Shown here in pieces: positions 29,830 through 39,724 of a DNA stretch of 64,000 bases. Location of the stretch: NCBI GenBank assembly GCA_015655215.1, contig JAATFL010000016.1:42703-106702 (forward strand). The letters run 5' to 3'. Every line of letters begins with the position of its first letter. The stretch's first letter is position 1. The DNA is from Coriobacteriia bacterium (lineage in GTDB: Bacteria; Actinomycetota; Coriobacteriia; Coriobacteriales; RUG033). The notes beneath the pieces were generated by a model, which made no database searches, was not told the origin of the DNA, and was given only the letters and a program-made list of their open reading frames with translations. Made by a program: the position numbers and the translations under genes.

Positions 29830-30309
29830 TTACTCATCCTTTCCAGAAAAGTCTATACGACCCTTGATGTGGGCCTTGTGGATATCATCATAGGGAATGG
29901 CGATGCGCTCCCCATTCACCTCGACGATGACGTCATCCTCCTCCATACCGACGAGGACCCCGTCACAACGACGGCGCCTCGCACCCGGTACGAGCTTGAT
30001 GCGAACGTCCTCGGTCGCGAAGCGCACGAAATCACCGCGCTTGCGCAGGGGTCGATCGATGCCTGCGCTCGAAACCTCGAGCATGTAGGCACCAGGGAAC
30101 GGGTAGCGCTCCTCGACGGCGTCTCCCACCCACTGGTTCGCCGAGGCGAGCTCGTCGAACCCGACGCCGTCCGGTCCGTCAAGGTACACGCGGATCGTGG
30201 GGCTCTTGGACCCCCCCACGACGTCAAGGTCGACCAGGTCGAGACCGTGTTGCAGTGCCAAGGGCTCCAATAGATCGATGAGCTCCTGCTCACGTTTGTC
30301 AACCGTCAT
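29830..30309 (-). CDS. rimP: Ribosome maturation factor RimP
   Basis: 159 residues, start MTVDKREQELIDLLEPLALQ. Conserved LVDLDVVGGSKSPTIRVYLD, the YPFPGAYMLEVSSAGIDRPL block and DVRIKLVPGARRRRCDGVLVG match RimP. It is needed for 30S maturation. First gene of the operon; it lies 22 nt after a terminator-like hairpin and is only 0 nt before nusA (stop and start abut). Confidence 0.95.
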   Translation of the reverse strand: MTVDKREQELIDLLEPLALQHGLDLVDLDVVGGSKSPTIRVYLDGPDGVGFDELASANQWVGDAVEERYPFPGAYMLEVSSAGIDRPLRKRGDFVRFATEDVRIKLVPGARRRRCDGVLVGMEEDDVIVEVNGERIAIPYDDIHKAHIKGRIDFSGKDE

Positions 30310-30328
30310 ACGCTAACCCCCCTTGAGC

Positions 30329-30356
30329 AATAAAAAAGTGGGCCATGCCCACTTTC
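30329..30356 (-). terminator. Rho-independent terminator / attenuator in the rimP leader
   Basis: On the minus strand AAAGTGGGC and GCCCACTTT pair around ATG, followed directly by a run of six T (complement of 30332-30337). It lies 22 nt before rimP and about 85 nt after a promoter-like sequence, so it could stop the upstream amidohydrolase transcript or attenuate the rimP-nusA operon. Confidence 0.7.
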
Positions 30357-30434
30357 AATGGAACACGAAAGCCTGTGGTGTACACCCGGAAGGCATGACA
30401 AGAATAACTCGGGGTACGAGTCGTGCAGGACCAG

Positions 30435-30462
30435 TGTATACCATACGCATGCCCTTTGGCAA
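30435..30462 (-). promoter_or_regulatory. Candidate promoter of the rimP-rpoD operon
   Basis: Minus strand TTGCCA, 16 nt, TATACA. It precedes the hairpin at 30329-30356, which would place the hairpin in a ~110-nt 5' leader. Confidence 0.55.
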
Positions 30463-30624
30463 AAGGGCACCCCACGTCAGCACCCATCGATATCGAATCC
30501 ACTGGCGAGTGGCGCAGAGGGCGAAACGAGGGGATGACATCCGCCGACGAGGAAGCGCGCCGTCCTCGTGGGGCGGACGGTGGGACCTCCTACCGGTGGT
30601 AGCGCACCGCTCTTCCCTGCGCGC

Positions 30625-31494
30625 CTACGCGCGCCTAAACGTGGCGCGAACGTACCGCTGGCCTTGGGCAAGACGGTCGTCAAGGCCCGGGACCCCTGGA
30701 AGGGCACGCTCGAAGCAGGCACGTTCGTCGACGAGGCCCTGCCCATGCAGGACCCCTACCGCCCCCGCGTCGCTTCCCAGGGCGAGGATGACCCCCATCT
30801 CGTATGAGCGGGCGATGGTGGAGCACGACTGCTCGAAGATCGCCTCGAGCACCCCGTCGTCGAACCGTCCGCAGCCGATGAGGTTATGGGCGACCGCCGC
30901 GGTCGGGACCAAGGCGATTCGCGCGTCGGCCAGAGCGGCCGTGCCCTCCTCTTCCAGGTAGTTCCCGTGCTCGATGCTGTCGACGCCCGCCTCCACCGCA
31001 TCCAGCACCGCACGCTCGCCATTGGTGTGAGACATGACGGCAAGACCCTCCCCGTGGGCGATGCGCACCATCTCACGTACCTCGCCCCTCGACAGGGCCT
31101 CGCCCGTGATACACCCGGAGATGTTGAAGTCCATGATCCCCGTGGTCATGATCTTGATGAAGTCGGCTCCCAGCCGCTTCGCCTCGGCGACAAGTCCGGC
31201 ATACTCCGTCATCGTGTCGAACCCACGTCCCACGATGCGCCCGTAATGCCCGTTCCTGTGTATGGCGAAGATCGGGCTGCGGTAGTCGATCCCATAGGAT
31301 GGCGCAAGGTCCCGTGCCCGCGCCGACGCCCCGCAGGCGTCGCCGCCATCCCTGACGAACGTGATGCCGCGATCGCGATAGGCCCGGAGATGGGTGCGTA
31401 TCGCCGCATCATCGACATGCCCGACATGGCGAGCCATCGCCTTGGCGAAGTCGATGCCATCCATTGCGATATGAGCGTGACACTCACCTAGCAC
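30625..31494 (-). CDS. Short amidohydrolase-superfamily protein
   Basis: 289 residues, GTG start. Begins almost at the metal site: GECHAHIAMDG, so the usual N-terminal beta-sandwich is missing. TFVRDGGDAC, DFIKIMTTGIMDF (carboxylated-lysine position), AVMSHTNGERAV, VDSIEHGNYLEEEGTAAL and ALGSDAGAVGVLHG (final aspartate) follow in the right order. Function unknown; small members of this superfamily exist in anaerobes. No strong ribosome-binding site, so the start is uncertain. Lies between the rimP promoter and leuS, same strand. Confidence 0.8.
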   Translation of the reverse strand: MLGECHAHIAMDGIDFAKAMARHVGHVDDAAIRTHLRAYRDRGITFVRDGGDACGASARARDLAPSYGIDYRSPIFAIHRNGHYGRIVGRGFDTMTEYAGLVAEAKRLGADFIKIMTTGIMDFNISGCITGEALSRGEVREMVRIAHGEGLAVMSHTNGERAVLDAVEAGVDSIEHGNYLEEEGTAALADARIALVPTAAVAHNLIGCGRFDDGVLEAIFEQSCSTIARSYEMGVILALGSDAGAVGVLHGQGLVDERACFERALPGVPGLDDRLAQGQRYVRATFRRA

Positions 31495-31601
31495 GATGCA
31501 TCAGGCCCTTCTCCCGCCACGCATGCGTGCGCGGGCACAAAACGCACGTGGGGCGGATGCCAGGTGCGCGAGACCCGCACGTCCACGACCCCACCCTCGC
31601 G

Positions 31602-34151
31602 CTATCTCACGACCACCGAGACGAGCTTGCCGGGGATGACGACGACCTTCTTGACGTCCATCCCCTCAATCCACCTCGCGACGGCCTCGCGTGCCATCGA
31701 TTCGACCATGCCATCGGCAGCCTCGGCGTCGACGACGATGTGGGCGCGCACCTTGCCGTTGACCTGGACGGCCATCTCAAGCTGGGCGGCCTTGGCCCTC
31801 TCGGCATCTGCCACGGGCCATGGGGCCGTGGTAACCGACCCTGCGCGTCCGAGTTCGACCGTCCACAGCTCCTCGGCCCAGTGCGGTGCGATGGGAGCGA
31901 GCAGACGCACGATCACCGAAGCGAGCTCTTCGCACAGCCGAACATCCCGTTGCTTTGCGGTCGTGATGCGCAGATAGGCCTGAGTCGTGTTGGCGAGCTC
32001 CATGGTGGCGGCGATGGCCGTGTTGAAGCTCATCGAGGCGTAGTCGTCGGTGACCCGACCGATGACCTCGTGCATCTTCCGCTCAAGCTCATCGCGCGCC
32101 GCATCGCGATCCCCCTCTACCGGGACAGGGGCATCGGGATCGACCTCCCCATGGAGCGTCTCCACGAGACGCCAGGTACGGGTGAGGTAACGGAACATCG
32201 CACCGAGCCCCTCGTTGGAGCCATCGTCGTTCTCCTTCCAGTCGAGCCCCTTCTCGGGCGGGGCCAGAAAGAGCATGAAGGCACGAAGCGTGTCGGCCCC
32301 ATATTGGGCGATGGGCTGCTCGGGAGCCACCACGTTTCCCTTCGACTTGCTCATCGTCTCGCCGTTGAGGGTTACCATGCCCTGTGTGAGAAGATGTTCG
32401 AACGGCTCGTCGAAATCGAGCATGCCGCAGTCACGCATCGCCTTGACGAAGAAACGCGAGTAGAGCAGGTGGAGGATCGCATGTTCGATGCCGCCGATGT
32501 AGTGGTCGACGGGCAACATACGGTCGACCTTGGTGCGATCGAAGGGCAGGCGGGTATTGTGCGGGTCCACGTAACGAAGGAAATACCAGCTCGAGCAGGT
32601 GAACGTGTCCATCGTGTCCGTCTCCCGATGCGCGGGACGTCCACACACCGGACAGGGCACGTTGTAGAAGCTCGGGTCATCAGCCAGCGTTTCGCCGTTG
32701 GCCACATCGATGTCCATGGGCAACTCGACCGGCAGGTCCTCTTCCGGCACCGGGACGATGCCACAGTGCTCGCAGTGGATGGCCGGGATGGGGTTCCCCC
32801 AGTAGCGCTGGCGGGAGATGAGCCAGTCGCGGAGGCGGAAGTTGATCACGGCACGACCACGGCCCTGCTCGGCAAGCTTGGCGAGGATCGCCGTGGATGC
32901 CTCGCTGTCCTTACCACCCCGCATACCGGTGAACTCGCCCGACTGGACGAGGACGCCCTCGGCGTCGAAGGCGTGCTCCCAGTCGACGTCGTCCACGATG
33001 CGTTCGCGTACACCGGCGAGTCTTCCCATGAGCCGGTCATCTTCGGCAAGCACCACGGGAGATATGGGCAAGCCATACGTGCGGGCGAACTCGAAGTCAC
33101 GCTGATCGCCCGAGGGCACGGCCATGACGGCACCGGTGCCGTAGTCGGTCATCACGTAGTCGGAGACCCAGATGGGAAGCCGGTCGCCGTTGATCGGGTT
33201 GACCACATAGCGACCGGTGAACGCACCGTGCCTCTCGCGATCGCCCATCGATCGCTCCACGGCGGTGGCGTGCTCGGCGATGTCGATGACCTCGTCCACC
33301 GAAGCCTCGTAGGACGTGCCCTTGACGAGACGGGCGACGAGCTCGTGCTCGGGGGCGAGCAGGAAGAACGTGGCACCGAAGAGCGTGTCGGGTCGTGTGG
33401 TGAAGACGGTGACGACCTCATCGGTGGGTGCACCGGCCTCATCGCACAGCGTGAAGTCGACCTCGCCACCTTCGGAGCGACCGATCCAGTTCGCCTGCAT
33501 CTGCTTGACGCGCGTGGGCCACTCGGGCAGCTTGTCGAGATCGTCGAGCAGTTCCTGCGCGTACTCGGTGATCTTGTAATACCACTGCTCGAGGTCGCGG
33601 CGCTCGACCGACGTGCCGCACCTCCAGCAACGACCCTCGATGACCTGTTCGTTCGCCAGCACCGTGCCACACGTGGGACACCAGTTCACAGGAGATCGCC
33701 GACGCTCCACGAGACCTTTCTCCCAGAACTTGAGGAAGATGTACTGCCCCCAGCGGTAGTAGTCCTTGTCGCACGCGATGATGGTGCGGTCCCAGTCATA
33801 CGAAAAGCCCATGCGCTTGAAGGAGTTTCGTTGCGTCTCGATGTTGGCGTACGTCCACTGAGCCGGATGGAGATGATGCTTGATGGCGGCGTTCTCCGCG
33901 GGTAACCCGAAGGCGTCCCAACCCATGGGATGCAGCACCTCGAAGCCACGCATGCGATAATAGCGCGCCACCGCATCGCCGATGGTGTAGTTGCGCACGT
34001 GCCCCATGTGCATGTCACCAGATGGATAGGGGAACATCTCGAGCACGTACTTCTTGGGCTTCGAGAGGTCCTCGGTGTCACGATACGCACCCTGCTCATC
34101 CCAAATCGCCTGCCAACGCGTCTCTATCTCATGTGGATCGTACGTGCGCAT
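31602..34151 (-). CDS. leuS: Leucyl-tRNA synthetase
   Basis: 849 residues, start [24 protein letters not shown] motif in [20 protein letters not shown] (about residues 40-58), zinc-ribbon cysteines in WCPTCGTV and [10 protein letters not shown], editing domain with [15 protein letters not shown]-type CP1, and the KMSKS loop [12 protein letters not shown] near residue 600. It charges tRNA-Leu. GAGGGG precedes the ATG at 34151. Upstream the leader is short; a T-box-like GTACCGCGG occurs but see rejected items. Confidence 0.97.
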   Translation of the reverse strand: MRTYDPHEIETRWQAIWDEQGAYRDTEDLSKPKKYVLEMFPYPSGDMHMGHVRNYTIGDAVARYYRMRGFEVLHPMGWDAFGLPAENAAIKHHLHPAQWTYANIETQRNSFKRMGFSYDWDRTIIACDKDYYRWGQYIFLKFWEKGLVERRRSPVNWCPTCGTVLANEQVIEGRCWRCGTSVERRDLEQWYYKITEYAQELLDDLDKLPEWPTRVKQMQANWIGRSEGGEVDFTLCDEAGAPTDEVVTVFTTRPDTLFGATFFLLAPEHELVARLVKGTSYEASVDEVIDIAEHATAVERSMGDRERHGAFTGRYVVNPINGDRLPIWVSDYVMTDYGTGAVMAVPSGDQRDFEFARTYGLPISPVVLAEDDRLMGRLAGVRERIVDDVDWEHAFDAEGVLVQSGEFTGMRGGKDSEASTAILAKLAEQGRGRAVINFRLRDWLISRQRYWGNPIPAIHCEHCGIVPVPEEDLPVELPMDIDVANGETLADDPSFYNVPCPVCGRPAHRETDTMDTFTCSSWYFLRYVDPHNTRLPFDRTKVDRMLPVDHYIGGIEHAILHLLYSRFFVKAMRDCGMLDFDEPFEHLLTQGMVTLNGETMSKSKGNVVAPEQPIAQYGADTLRAFMLFLAPPEKGLDWKENDDGSNEGLGAMFRYLTRTWRLVETLHGEVDPDAPVPVEGDRDAARDELERKMHEVIGRVTDDYASMSFNTAIAATMELANTTQAYLRITTAKQRDVRLCEELASVIVRLLAPIAPHWAEELWTVELGRAGSVTTAPWPVADAERAKAAQLEMAVQVNGKVRAHIVVDAEAADGMVESMAREAVARWIEGMDVKKVVVIPGKLVSVVVR

Positions 34152-34424
34152 AGGAACAAACCCCTCTTTCGACACTCTGCAGTCCCTGTAGGCGGCGTCA
34201 TCGACGAAATACGGCCCCTGCACCGTCGCAGCCGACTGGCCGCTCGGTACGCGAGGGGCCGCGTGCGACCTTGCGTCCCATGATACCCGACGAGCATGCA
34301 TCGAAAAGCCCGAAGGCGCCAATCGGCCCGTCAGGTTACCCACGCTGCGCCGTCAATGCAGGCCAGCATGAGTCCGCGGTACGCTCGGGCGTCTTGGACC
34401 AGCCCCCCCCCGCAGCGCCTCCGT

Positions 34425-34931
34425 CTATCCCTGGAACGACGTGACCTCGTACACGGTGTCATACCCATCGAGGGTACGATAGGAAGAGGAGTCGTCGGAG
34501 ATAACCCTCGCGACATACCGACCGGTAAGGATACCACCGGCGATGGTGCCAAAAGCGAGGAGCGCGATCAGCACGACGATGAGCACGATCGACGAGATGC
34601 GACGTGGCCGGGATGCCGGGGAAACCGGCCGGGACGGCATGGGTTGTGGAGAGGATGGCGCCGCAGGGGTGGCCGCGCCCATCCGTCGATATGCGGGTCG
34701 TGCCGGCACGGGAAGGTCTCGGGACTCCGATTGCCGGACGGCCTCGGCAAACGCCGTGGCGCCTGTCGAGACGAACCATTCACGCTGCGCCTCAGATGAC
34801 CAGGTTATCTGCCCCGCCTCATCCCACGCCGCGACATCGGCGGCGGAGACCGGAGTCCCCCCGACGTCGAAACGATAGGTTTCCTTGTCATAACCGAATC
34901 CGCGCCCATCGGCAAAGGTTCCAAGCTGCAT
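34425..34931 (-). CDS. Single-pass membrane protein with GYF-like soluble domain, unknown function
   Basis: 168 residues. Residues 1-~60 are soluble (GYDKETYRFDVGGTPVSAAD, WDEAGQITWSSEAQREWFV), followed by a Pro/Ser/Arg-rich linker, a hydrophobic helix RRISSIVLIVVLIALLAFGT (about 108-128, cytoplasmic side marked by RPRR), and a polar C-terminus. The N-terminus has a loose resemblance to GYF-type modules but I cannot assign it. No operon partner. Confidence 0.65.
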   Translation of the reverse strand: MQLGTFADGRGFGYDKETYRFDVGGTPVSAADVAAWDEAGQITWSSEAQREWFVSTGATAFAEAVRQSESRDLPVPARPAYRRMGAATPAAPSSPQPMPSRPVSPASRPRRISSIVLIVVLIALLAFGTIAGGILTGRYVARVISDDSSSYRTLDGYDTVYEVTSFQG

Positions 34932-35502
34932 TCCAGGCTCCCTACATGGGTTTTCTCACCACACCTTCGCATCAGACGCGCCCCCGTCCGCTTCGCACCG
35001 GCCAGAGACGTGTCGATGCGAATCCAATGCAAAGACCAGATTATCATAGACGCACGATGGGCAAGACATCAGGGACGGGCCAACAGAGGTGGCGGGGATT
35101 GGCGTTGAACGGCCATCTCTCCGCCGAGTTCATCCCTATCCCCGCGGCGACCCCTCTCGACCGGGTAGGTCCCGCGCACACCCCATGGGAGGACGGAGGG
35201 GCCCGGAAACGACAGATGGACCGAGCGGTGCAGGGTTCCGCCCGGTCCATACATGTCCCATCTCGCTTCTTCTACGTATCGAGGCTCCCTTCTCCACGTT
35301 CGCGGATATCCGAAGATACCGCTGATGGTATCCATGCCGCTGCGCTGTCCCTTCGCAACGACGAGCTGCCCAAGGTGTGTGGACCTATCGTGCAGCTGCT
35401 CGATCTCGCAGCAGTAACACCGTGGCACGTGACGCCGCACGAAAACCCCGAAGCCCCTCATCCCGATTCGGCCTATCCAAGACGAGGCGGTCGAAGAGGG
35501 GT

Positions 35503-35533
35503 GGGATCGCGGTTGGGGAAGAACCGCGATCCC
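35503..35533. repeat. 12-bp perfect hairpin
   Basis: GGGATCGCGGTT and AACCGCGATCCC around a 7-nt loop, inside the large gene-free region. No T-run. Confidence 0.5.
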
Positions 35534-35656
35534 CGCGGGCATGGGTCGCCGGCGGCGAACGTTCGCTTGTCGTTCTCTCTCACCGGCATTTCGTAGGGTA
35601 AGGTATCCGGTAACCGTATAGTCAAGGGTTTTTTCAAAAAAAGCCCACCATTCCCG

Positions 35657-35690
35657 AAACCCCTGCGTTCTCGGGGAGAACCAGGGGTTT
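35657..35690 (-). terminator. Terminator-like hairpin, minus strand
   Basis: AAACCCCTG-C-GTTCTC pairs with GAGAAC-CAGGGGTTT (15 bp, one bulge). On the minus strand a T-run (CTTTTTTT) follows 18 nt later. May end an unannotated transcript or protect the MerR region from readthrough. Confidence 0.45.
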
Positions 35691-35818
35691 CTCACTGCCG
35701 GCGAAGGCGAGCGGAAGGTGACCCTTGCCGTTGCCTCCCTTGGAGGCGAGCGCTACAGTATCCAGACACCGTATTGACAGGCAATCCCCAAACCGGTTTG
35801 ACCACGTCCAGAGGCCAT

Positions 35819-36673
35819 ATGCCCATCGAGTCACACGATAGCCCCCAACCGCTGCCTCCCCTGTATTTCTCCACCGGGGAGTTTGCCAGACTTTGCCATG
35901 TGAAGAAGCAGACGCTCTTCCATTATGACGACATCGGCCTGCTCGTTCCCGACAGGGTTGACGAACACGGGTACCGCAGTTACTCCTATCGACAATACGA
36001 GACGTTCATGATGATCGCAGGGCTCAAGGAGGCGGGGATGTCACTCGCGCAGATTCGCGTCTACCTCGACGAGCAAGACACCGATAGGCGCCGGGCCACG
36101 ATAGTGCACGAACTCGACCAGCTCAACGAGCGCATCTCCCATCTTGAAAACGTCCGCACCGTACTCTCGGCGGAGGTGAGACGCTTTGATGAGACCGTCA
36201 CGACCGACCTCGATGCCGTGAGCATCGTGGAGTTACCCGCCAGGCGCATGCTGCGTAGCAGTTCCCTGTACGAGCTTGACGATGCGGAGCTCGTACGGGC
36301 CGTTGCCGACTACGTCGCCCACGCCAACATCTTCTCGGCTGCCCTGCTAGCCCGCGACATCGCCCAAGGGGATTGCACGCGCTATGCCTTCCTGCTTGCC
36401 CATGCCCCCGAGAAACCACGGCGTACCTCCGAGATCCAACGCACGGGCAGTGGCGCGCTCATCCCCTTCACGCGTCCGGCGGGACGATATGCCGTCACCT
36501 ACCACCAGGGCCCATATGATACGGCAGGGACCGCGCACGGACGATTGCTCCGATTCCTCGCCGATCTGAACCTGGAATACGGAACCTATGTGTACGAGGA
36601 GTACCTTCGCGACGAGATAACCACGCGCGATTCGAACGACTACCTCACGAGGATCATCATCTCGCTCATCTGA
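35819..36673 (+). CDS. MerR-family regulator with GyrI-like effector domain
   Basis: 284 residues, start MPIESHDSPQPLPPLYFSTG. Winged-helix MerR N-terminus: STGEFARLCHVKKQTLFHYD, DIGLLVPDRVDEHGYRSYSY, then a coiled coil (about residues 85-135), then an effector domain (about 150-284) with FTRPAGRYAVTYHQGPYDTA, like the multidrug-sensing domain of BmrR. Such regulators respond to amphipathic or cationic drugs and activate efflux genes with 19-bp spacer promoters. No efflux gene is adjacent; the VTT-family membrane protein is convergent. AGAGG precedes the ATG at 35819. Confidence 0.88.
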   Translation: MPIESHDSPQPLPPLYFSTGEFARLCHVKKQTLFHYDDIGLLVPDRVDEHGYRSYSYRQYETFMMIAGLKEAGMSLAQIRVYLDEQDTDRRRATIVHELDQLNERISHLENVRTVLSAEVRRFDETVTTDLDAVSIVELPARRMLRSSSLYELDDAELVRAVADYVAHANIFSAALLARDIAQGDCTRYAFLLAHAPEKPRRTSEIQRTGSGALIPFTRPAGRYAVTYHQGPYDTAGTAHGRLLRFLADLNLEYGTYVYEEYLRDEITTRDSNDYLTRIIISLI

Positions 36674-36683
36674 CAGGACGACG

Positions 36684-37631
36684 CTACGAGAAGCGCTTGA
36701 ACCACATGCCGATCCTCTCGAAGAGGTCGGAGAGCGCATCCCGGTAGAAGAACCCGGCCAGCGCGACGACGACGATGGCCACGCCGATGACGACCACGCC
36801 GACGTAATTGCCCTTCACGAGGGCCGATCCCACGTAACACGATGCGACGATGGCAGGTATGCGACCAAGCGTGGAGAGAACGAAGAAATCCCGCGTCCTC
36901 ATCTCCGTGAGCGGCACCAGGTACGTGAGGATGTCCTTGGGCATGCCGGGTATGAGGAACAGGATGAACACGATGGCGCTCAGCTTGCGCGCGTCATCGA
37001 GGAAACCCATCCTCTTGCGCTCGTGTTCGGAGACGAAGGCTTGCACGAAGGGCGCACCCAGCTTCCGCACCAGGTAGAAGATGATGACGGTCGAGAGAAG
37101 CGACCCGGCGGTGACGATGATCGAACCGCCTATCGTCCCATAGAGCATGCCGGCAGCGAGTTCGACCACGCCCCCCGGTATGACGGCGACCACCACCTGC
37201 AAGATCTGGAATCCTAGCAGGATGACCACCCCCCACGGGCCGGCACCCTGCACCATGCCCACGAGGCGCTCGCGACCCGCCGTTCCGCTGAAGTCGCTCA
37301 CGTACGGCCAGACCATGACCGTGACGCCCAAGAGGGCCACGATGACGCAGAGAAAGAGCAGGAACTTGAACGTGTCGGTGCGAGAGGGAGGGGTCGTCAC
37401 CCGCATACCCGTGCCAGCGGGGGAAGTCCGGGATAGCCCGACGTCGACCGTCGCCGAGGAGGTGGTGGAACCCGGGAGAGAGCGCATCTCGTCAGCCTTG
37501 CGTCCCGAGAGCGAGGAACGTCCCCGGGAGGTCGCTCGTTGGGCTCCGTTGATGTGAAGCGAGGAGAGAAGGCGCCGCCACAGGGCGCGTCCCCTGTCCT
37601 GCGCACCATCGCCTCCACGCCGTGCTGACAT
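36684..37631 (-). CDS. TVP38/TMEM64 family membrane protein (VTT domain)
   Basis: 315 residues. Residues 1-~85 are charged, Arg/Ser-rich and cytoplasmic; then six or so membrane segments starting KFLLFLCVIVALLGVTVMVW. VTT-domain landmarks: GVVILLGFQILQVVVAVIPGG, ELAAGMLYGTIGGSIIV and RKLSAIVFILFLIPGMPKDIL. Family members (DedA/VTT) affect membrane lipid distribution and proton-motive force. GGAGG precedes the ATG at 37631. The long N-terminal extension is unusual for the family. Confidence 0.85.
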   Translation of the reverse strand: MSARRGGDGAQDRGRALWRRLLSSLHINGAQRATSRGRSSLSGRKADEMRSLPGSTTSSATVDVGLSRTSPAGTGMRVTTPPSRTDTFKFLLFLCVIVALLGVTVMVWPYVSDFSGTAGRERLVGMVQGAGPWGVVILLGFQILQVVVAVIPGGVVELAAGMLYGTIGGSIIVTAGSLLSTVIIFYLVRKLGAPFVQAFVSEHERKRMGFLDDARKLSAIVFILFLIPGMPKDILTYLVPLTEMRTRDFFVLSTLGRIPAIVASCYVGSALVKGNYVGVVVIGVAIVVVALAGFFYRDALSDLFERIGMWFKRFS

Positions 37632-37662
37632 ACGTCCTCCCCTCCCTCTCCACCATCCACGT

Positions 37663-37692
37663 CCATGGGACCGTGCCGGCACGATCCCATGG
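37663..37692. terminator. 30-nt near-perfect palindrome after aspS
   Basis: CCATGGGA-C-CGTGC and GCACG-A-TCCCATGG match except one pair. It lies 5 nt after the aspS stop on the minus strand and before the VTT gene, consistent with an intrinsic terminator stem without a long T-run. Confidence 0.45.
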
Positions 37693-37697
37693 GCAGT

Positions 37698-39479
37698 CTA
37701 CAGGTCGATACGCACCGAAGCCTCGCGCAGTTGACGGGTCGAGACCCCGGCAGGGGCGCCGGACATCGGGTCGGACCCCGACGATGTCTTGGGAAATGCG
37801 ATCACGTCGCGGATGGACTGGTAACCGCCAAGGAGCATGACCACGCGGTCGAGACCGAGGGCGATGCCACCGTGGGGGGGCGTGCCAAAGCTCAGCGCGT
37901 CGAGCAGGAAGCCGAACTGCTCGGTCGCCGCCTCCTCCGAAAGGCCTATGCGCTTGAGCACGCGCATCTGAAGCTCGGGGTTGTCGATACGCATCGTACC
38001 GCCACCCATCTCGAAGCCATCGAGCACGATGTCGTAGCTGTATGACCCGCAGGCGAGCGGATCCGACTCGATCTTGTCGAGGTCCTCGTCGGCGATGCGG
38101 GTGAAGGGATGGTGCTCGGCGCTGTAGCGCTGCTCCTCCTCGTCGTACTTGAACATGGGAAAGTTCACGACCCAGAGCAACGCATGGACAGAGCGGTCGA
38201 GGTCGAGGGCCTCGGCCATATGCAGTCGCAATGCGGAGAGGACCTCGTTGACGATCGGTGGCCGATCGGCCACCATGAGGATGAGGTCACCGGGCTCCAC
38301 GTCGAAGGCGACCCTGAGGCCCTCGACCTCATCGTCGGAGAGGAACTTCTTGATGGGCGAGGAGATCGACCCGTCGGCGCCGAACTTGATCCAGGCAAGT
38401 CCTTTCGCGCCAAGTGAAACAGCCAGGTCGGCGAGCTTATCCACCTGCGAGCGAGGCCAATCGCCGGCACCTTTGGCGTTGAGGCCCTTCACGACACCAC
38501 CGCCGGCAAGGGCACCGGCGAACACCTTGAACCCGGAGGACGCCAGCACGGCGGACACGTCGTGAAGCAGCATCCCGAAGCGCACGTCCGGACGGTCGCA
38601 ACCGTAGTCCTCCATCGCGTCCTTCCACTGCATGCGCTGCAAGGGGAACTGCATGGGGATATCGAGATCGACAAGCACACGCGAGAAGACATCCTCCATG
38701 AGCTGCATCACGTCGTCCTGCGTGCAAAAGCTCATCTCGATGTCCACCTGGGTGAACTCCGGTTGGCGATCGGCCCGCAGGTCCTCGTCGCGAAAGCAGC
38801 GTGCAAGTTGATAATAGCGCTCGACGCCGCCCATCATGAGAAGTTGCTTGAGCAGCTGGGGGCTCTGGGGCAACGCATAGAACTTGCCGGGGCTGAGGCG
38901 CGAGGGGACGATGAAGTCACGGGCCCCCTCGGGGGTCGACTTGCCCAGCATGGGGGTCTCCACCTCCATGAACCCGCGCATGGCCAACTCGTTGCGCAGG
39001 ATGTGCGCGATGTGGGCGCGAAGCTTGAGGGCGGAAAGCATCTCGGGACGGCGGATGTCGAGATAGCGCCACCTCATGCGCGTGATCTCATCGGTCTCGA
39101 TACCATCCTCGATGGCGAACGGAGGCGTCTTGGCGGCGTTGAGGACCTTCGCCTCGGAAACGACCACTTCGACCTCACCCGTGGCGAGGTTGCCGTTGAC
39201 GGTACCCTGTGGACGATGGCGCACCGTGCCCTTGAGGAGCATGACCCACTCGGGGCGCACCCGCTCGGCGATGGCGAAGGCCTCACCGGCATCGTCGGGG
39301 TCGAAGGTGCACTGCGTAATGCCGTCACGGTCGCGCAGGTCGATGAAGATGAGCCCGCCATGGTCGCGTCGGCGCCCCACCCAACCGGTGAGGGTCACCT
39401 CGGCGCCGACGTTGGCTGCGGTGAGCTCACCGCAGGTATGGGAGTGCATCGAGTAGCAGTGCGCATAGCTCTCGGACAT
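37698..39479 (-). CDS. aspS: Aspartyl-tRNA synthetase (bacterial type)
   Basis: 593 residues, start MSESYAHCYSMHSHTCGELT. OB-fold with VTLTGWVGRRRDHGGLIFID, class II motif 2 FRDEDLRADRQPEFTQVD, the bacterial GAD insertion in the middle, and motif 3 GIALGLDRVVMLLGG. Ends with DVIAFPKTSSGSDPMSGAPA. AGGAGA precedes the ATG at 39479. GAD present, so bacterial type. Upstream codons in frame to 39518 lack a site. Confidence 0.97.
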   Translation of the reverse strand: MSESYAHCYSMHSHTCGELTAANVGAEVTLTGWVGRRRDHGGLIFIDLRDRDGITQCTFDPDDAGEAFAIAERVRPEWVMLLKGTVRHRPQGTVNGNLATGEVEVVVSEAKVLNAAKTPPFAIEDGIETDEITRMRWRYLDIRRPEMLSALKLRAHIAHILRNELAMRGFMEVETPMLGKSTPEGARDFIVPSRLSPGKFYALPQSPQLLKQLLMMGGVERYYQLARCFRDEDLRADRQPEFTQVDIEMSFCTQDDVMQLMEDVFSRVLVDLDIPMQFPLQRMQWKDAMEDYGCDRPDVRFGMLLHDVSAVLASSGFKVFAGALAGGGVVKGLNAKGAGDWPRSQVDKLADLAVSLGAKGLAWIKFGADGSISSPIKKFLSDDEVEGLRVAFDVEPGDLILMVADRPPIVNEVLSALRLHMAEALDLDRSVHALLWVVNFPMFKYDEEEQRYSAEHHPFTRIADEDLDKIESDPLACGSYSYDIVLDGFEMGGGTMRIDNPELQMRVLKRIGLSEEAATEQFGFLLDALSFGTPPHGGIALGLDRVVMLLGGYQSIRDVIAFPKTSSGSDPMSGAPAGVSTRQLREASVRIDL

Positions 39480-39724
39480 CGTCTCTCCTGTCATCTCCGC
39501 ACGTGCCGAGGCACGCAAATGCGGGTTTCCATATCTACGGTGGCACGAAGGCCGCCGTCGGGTTGCAACATTCAGTTTGGTATCATACGCCTAATCGTTT
39601 TGAGGGCATCGGCACATCGTGTGAGGTGTCCCCGTGCCCTCGCAAGGCGACGACACCATCCTGCAGGGTCCTCGTCAGGGCCATCCCTCCCCACCGACAC
39701 CCACGAACGGGAGGACGCCGGTCC

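Larger units (their letters stand above)
34932..35818. other. 887-nt stretch without a supported gene
   Basis: No frame shows a recognisable family, codon bias or a ribosome-binding site with a plausible start. It contains two strong hairpins (35503-35533 and 35657-35690) and AT-rich sequence near 35600-35650. Separates divergent genes (membrane protein and MerR regulator), so it may hold promoters, a leader or an untranslated RNA. Nothing more can be claimed. Confidence 0.5.

Noticed and set aside
31464..33905. 813-residue plus-strand frame
   Set aside because: It is the antisense of leuS; long antisense frames are common at this G+C and it shows no family motif.
34374..34388. GTACCGCGG upstream of leuS, like a T-box
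   Set aside because: The full TGGTACCGCG is not present (it reads AGCGTACCGCGG), and only about 40-50 nt separate it from the preceding gene, too short for stem I and a specifier.
35069..35695. 208-residue minus-strand frame
   Set aside because: GTG start without a ribosome-binding site, runs through a hairpin, Arg/Pro-rich composition typical of non-coding high-GC DNA.
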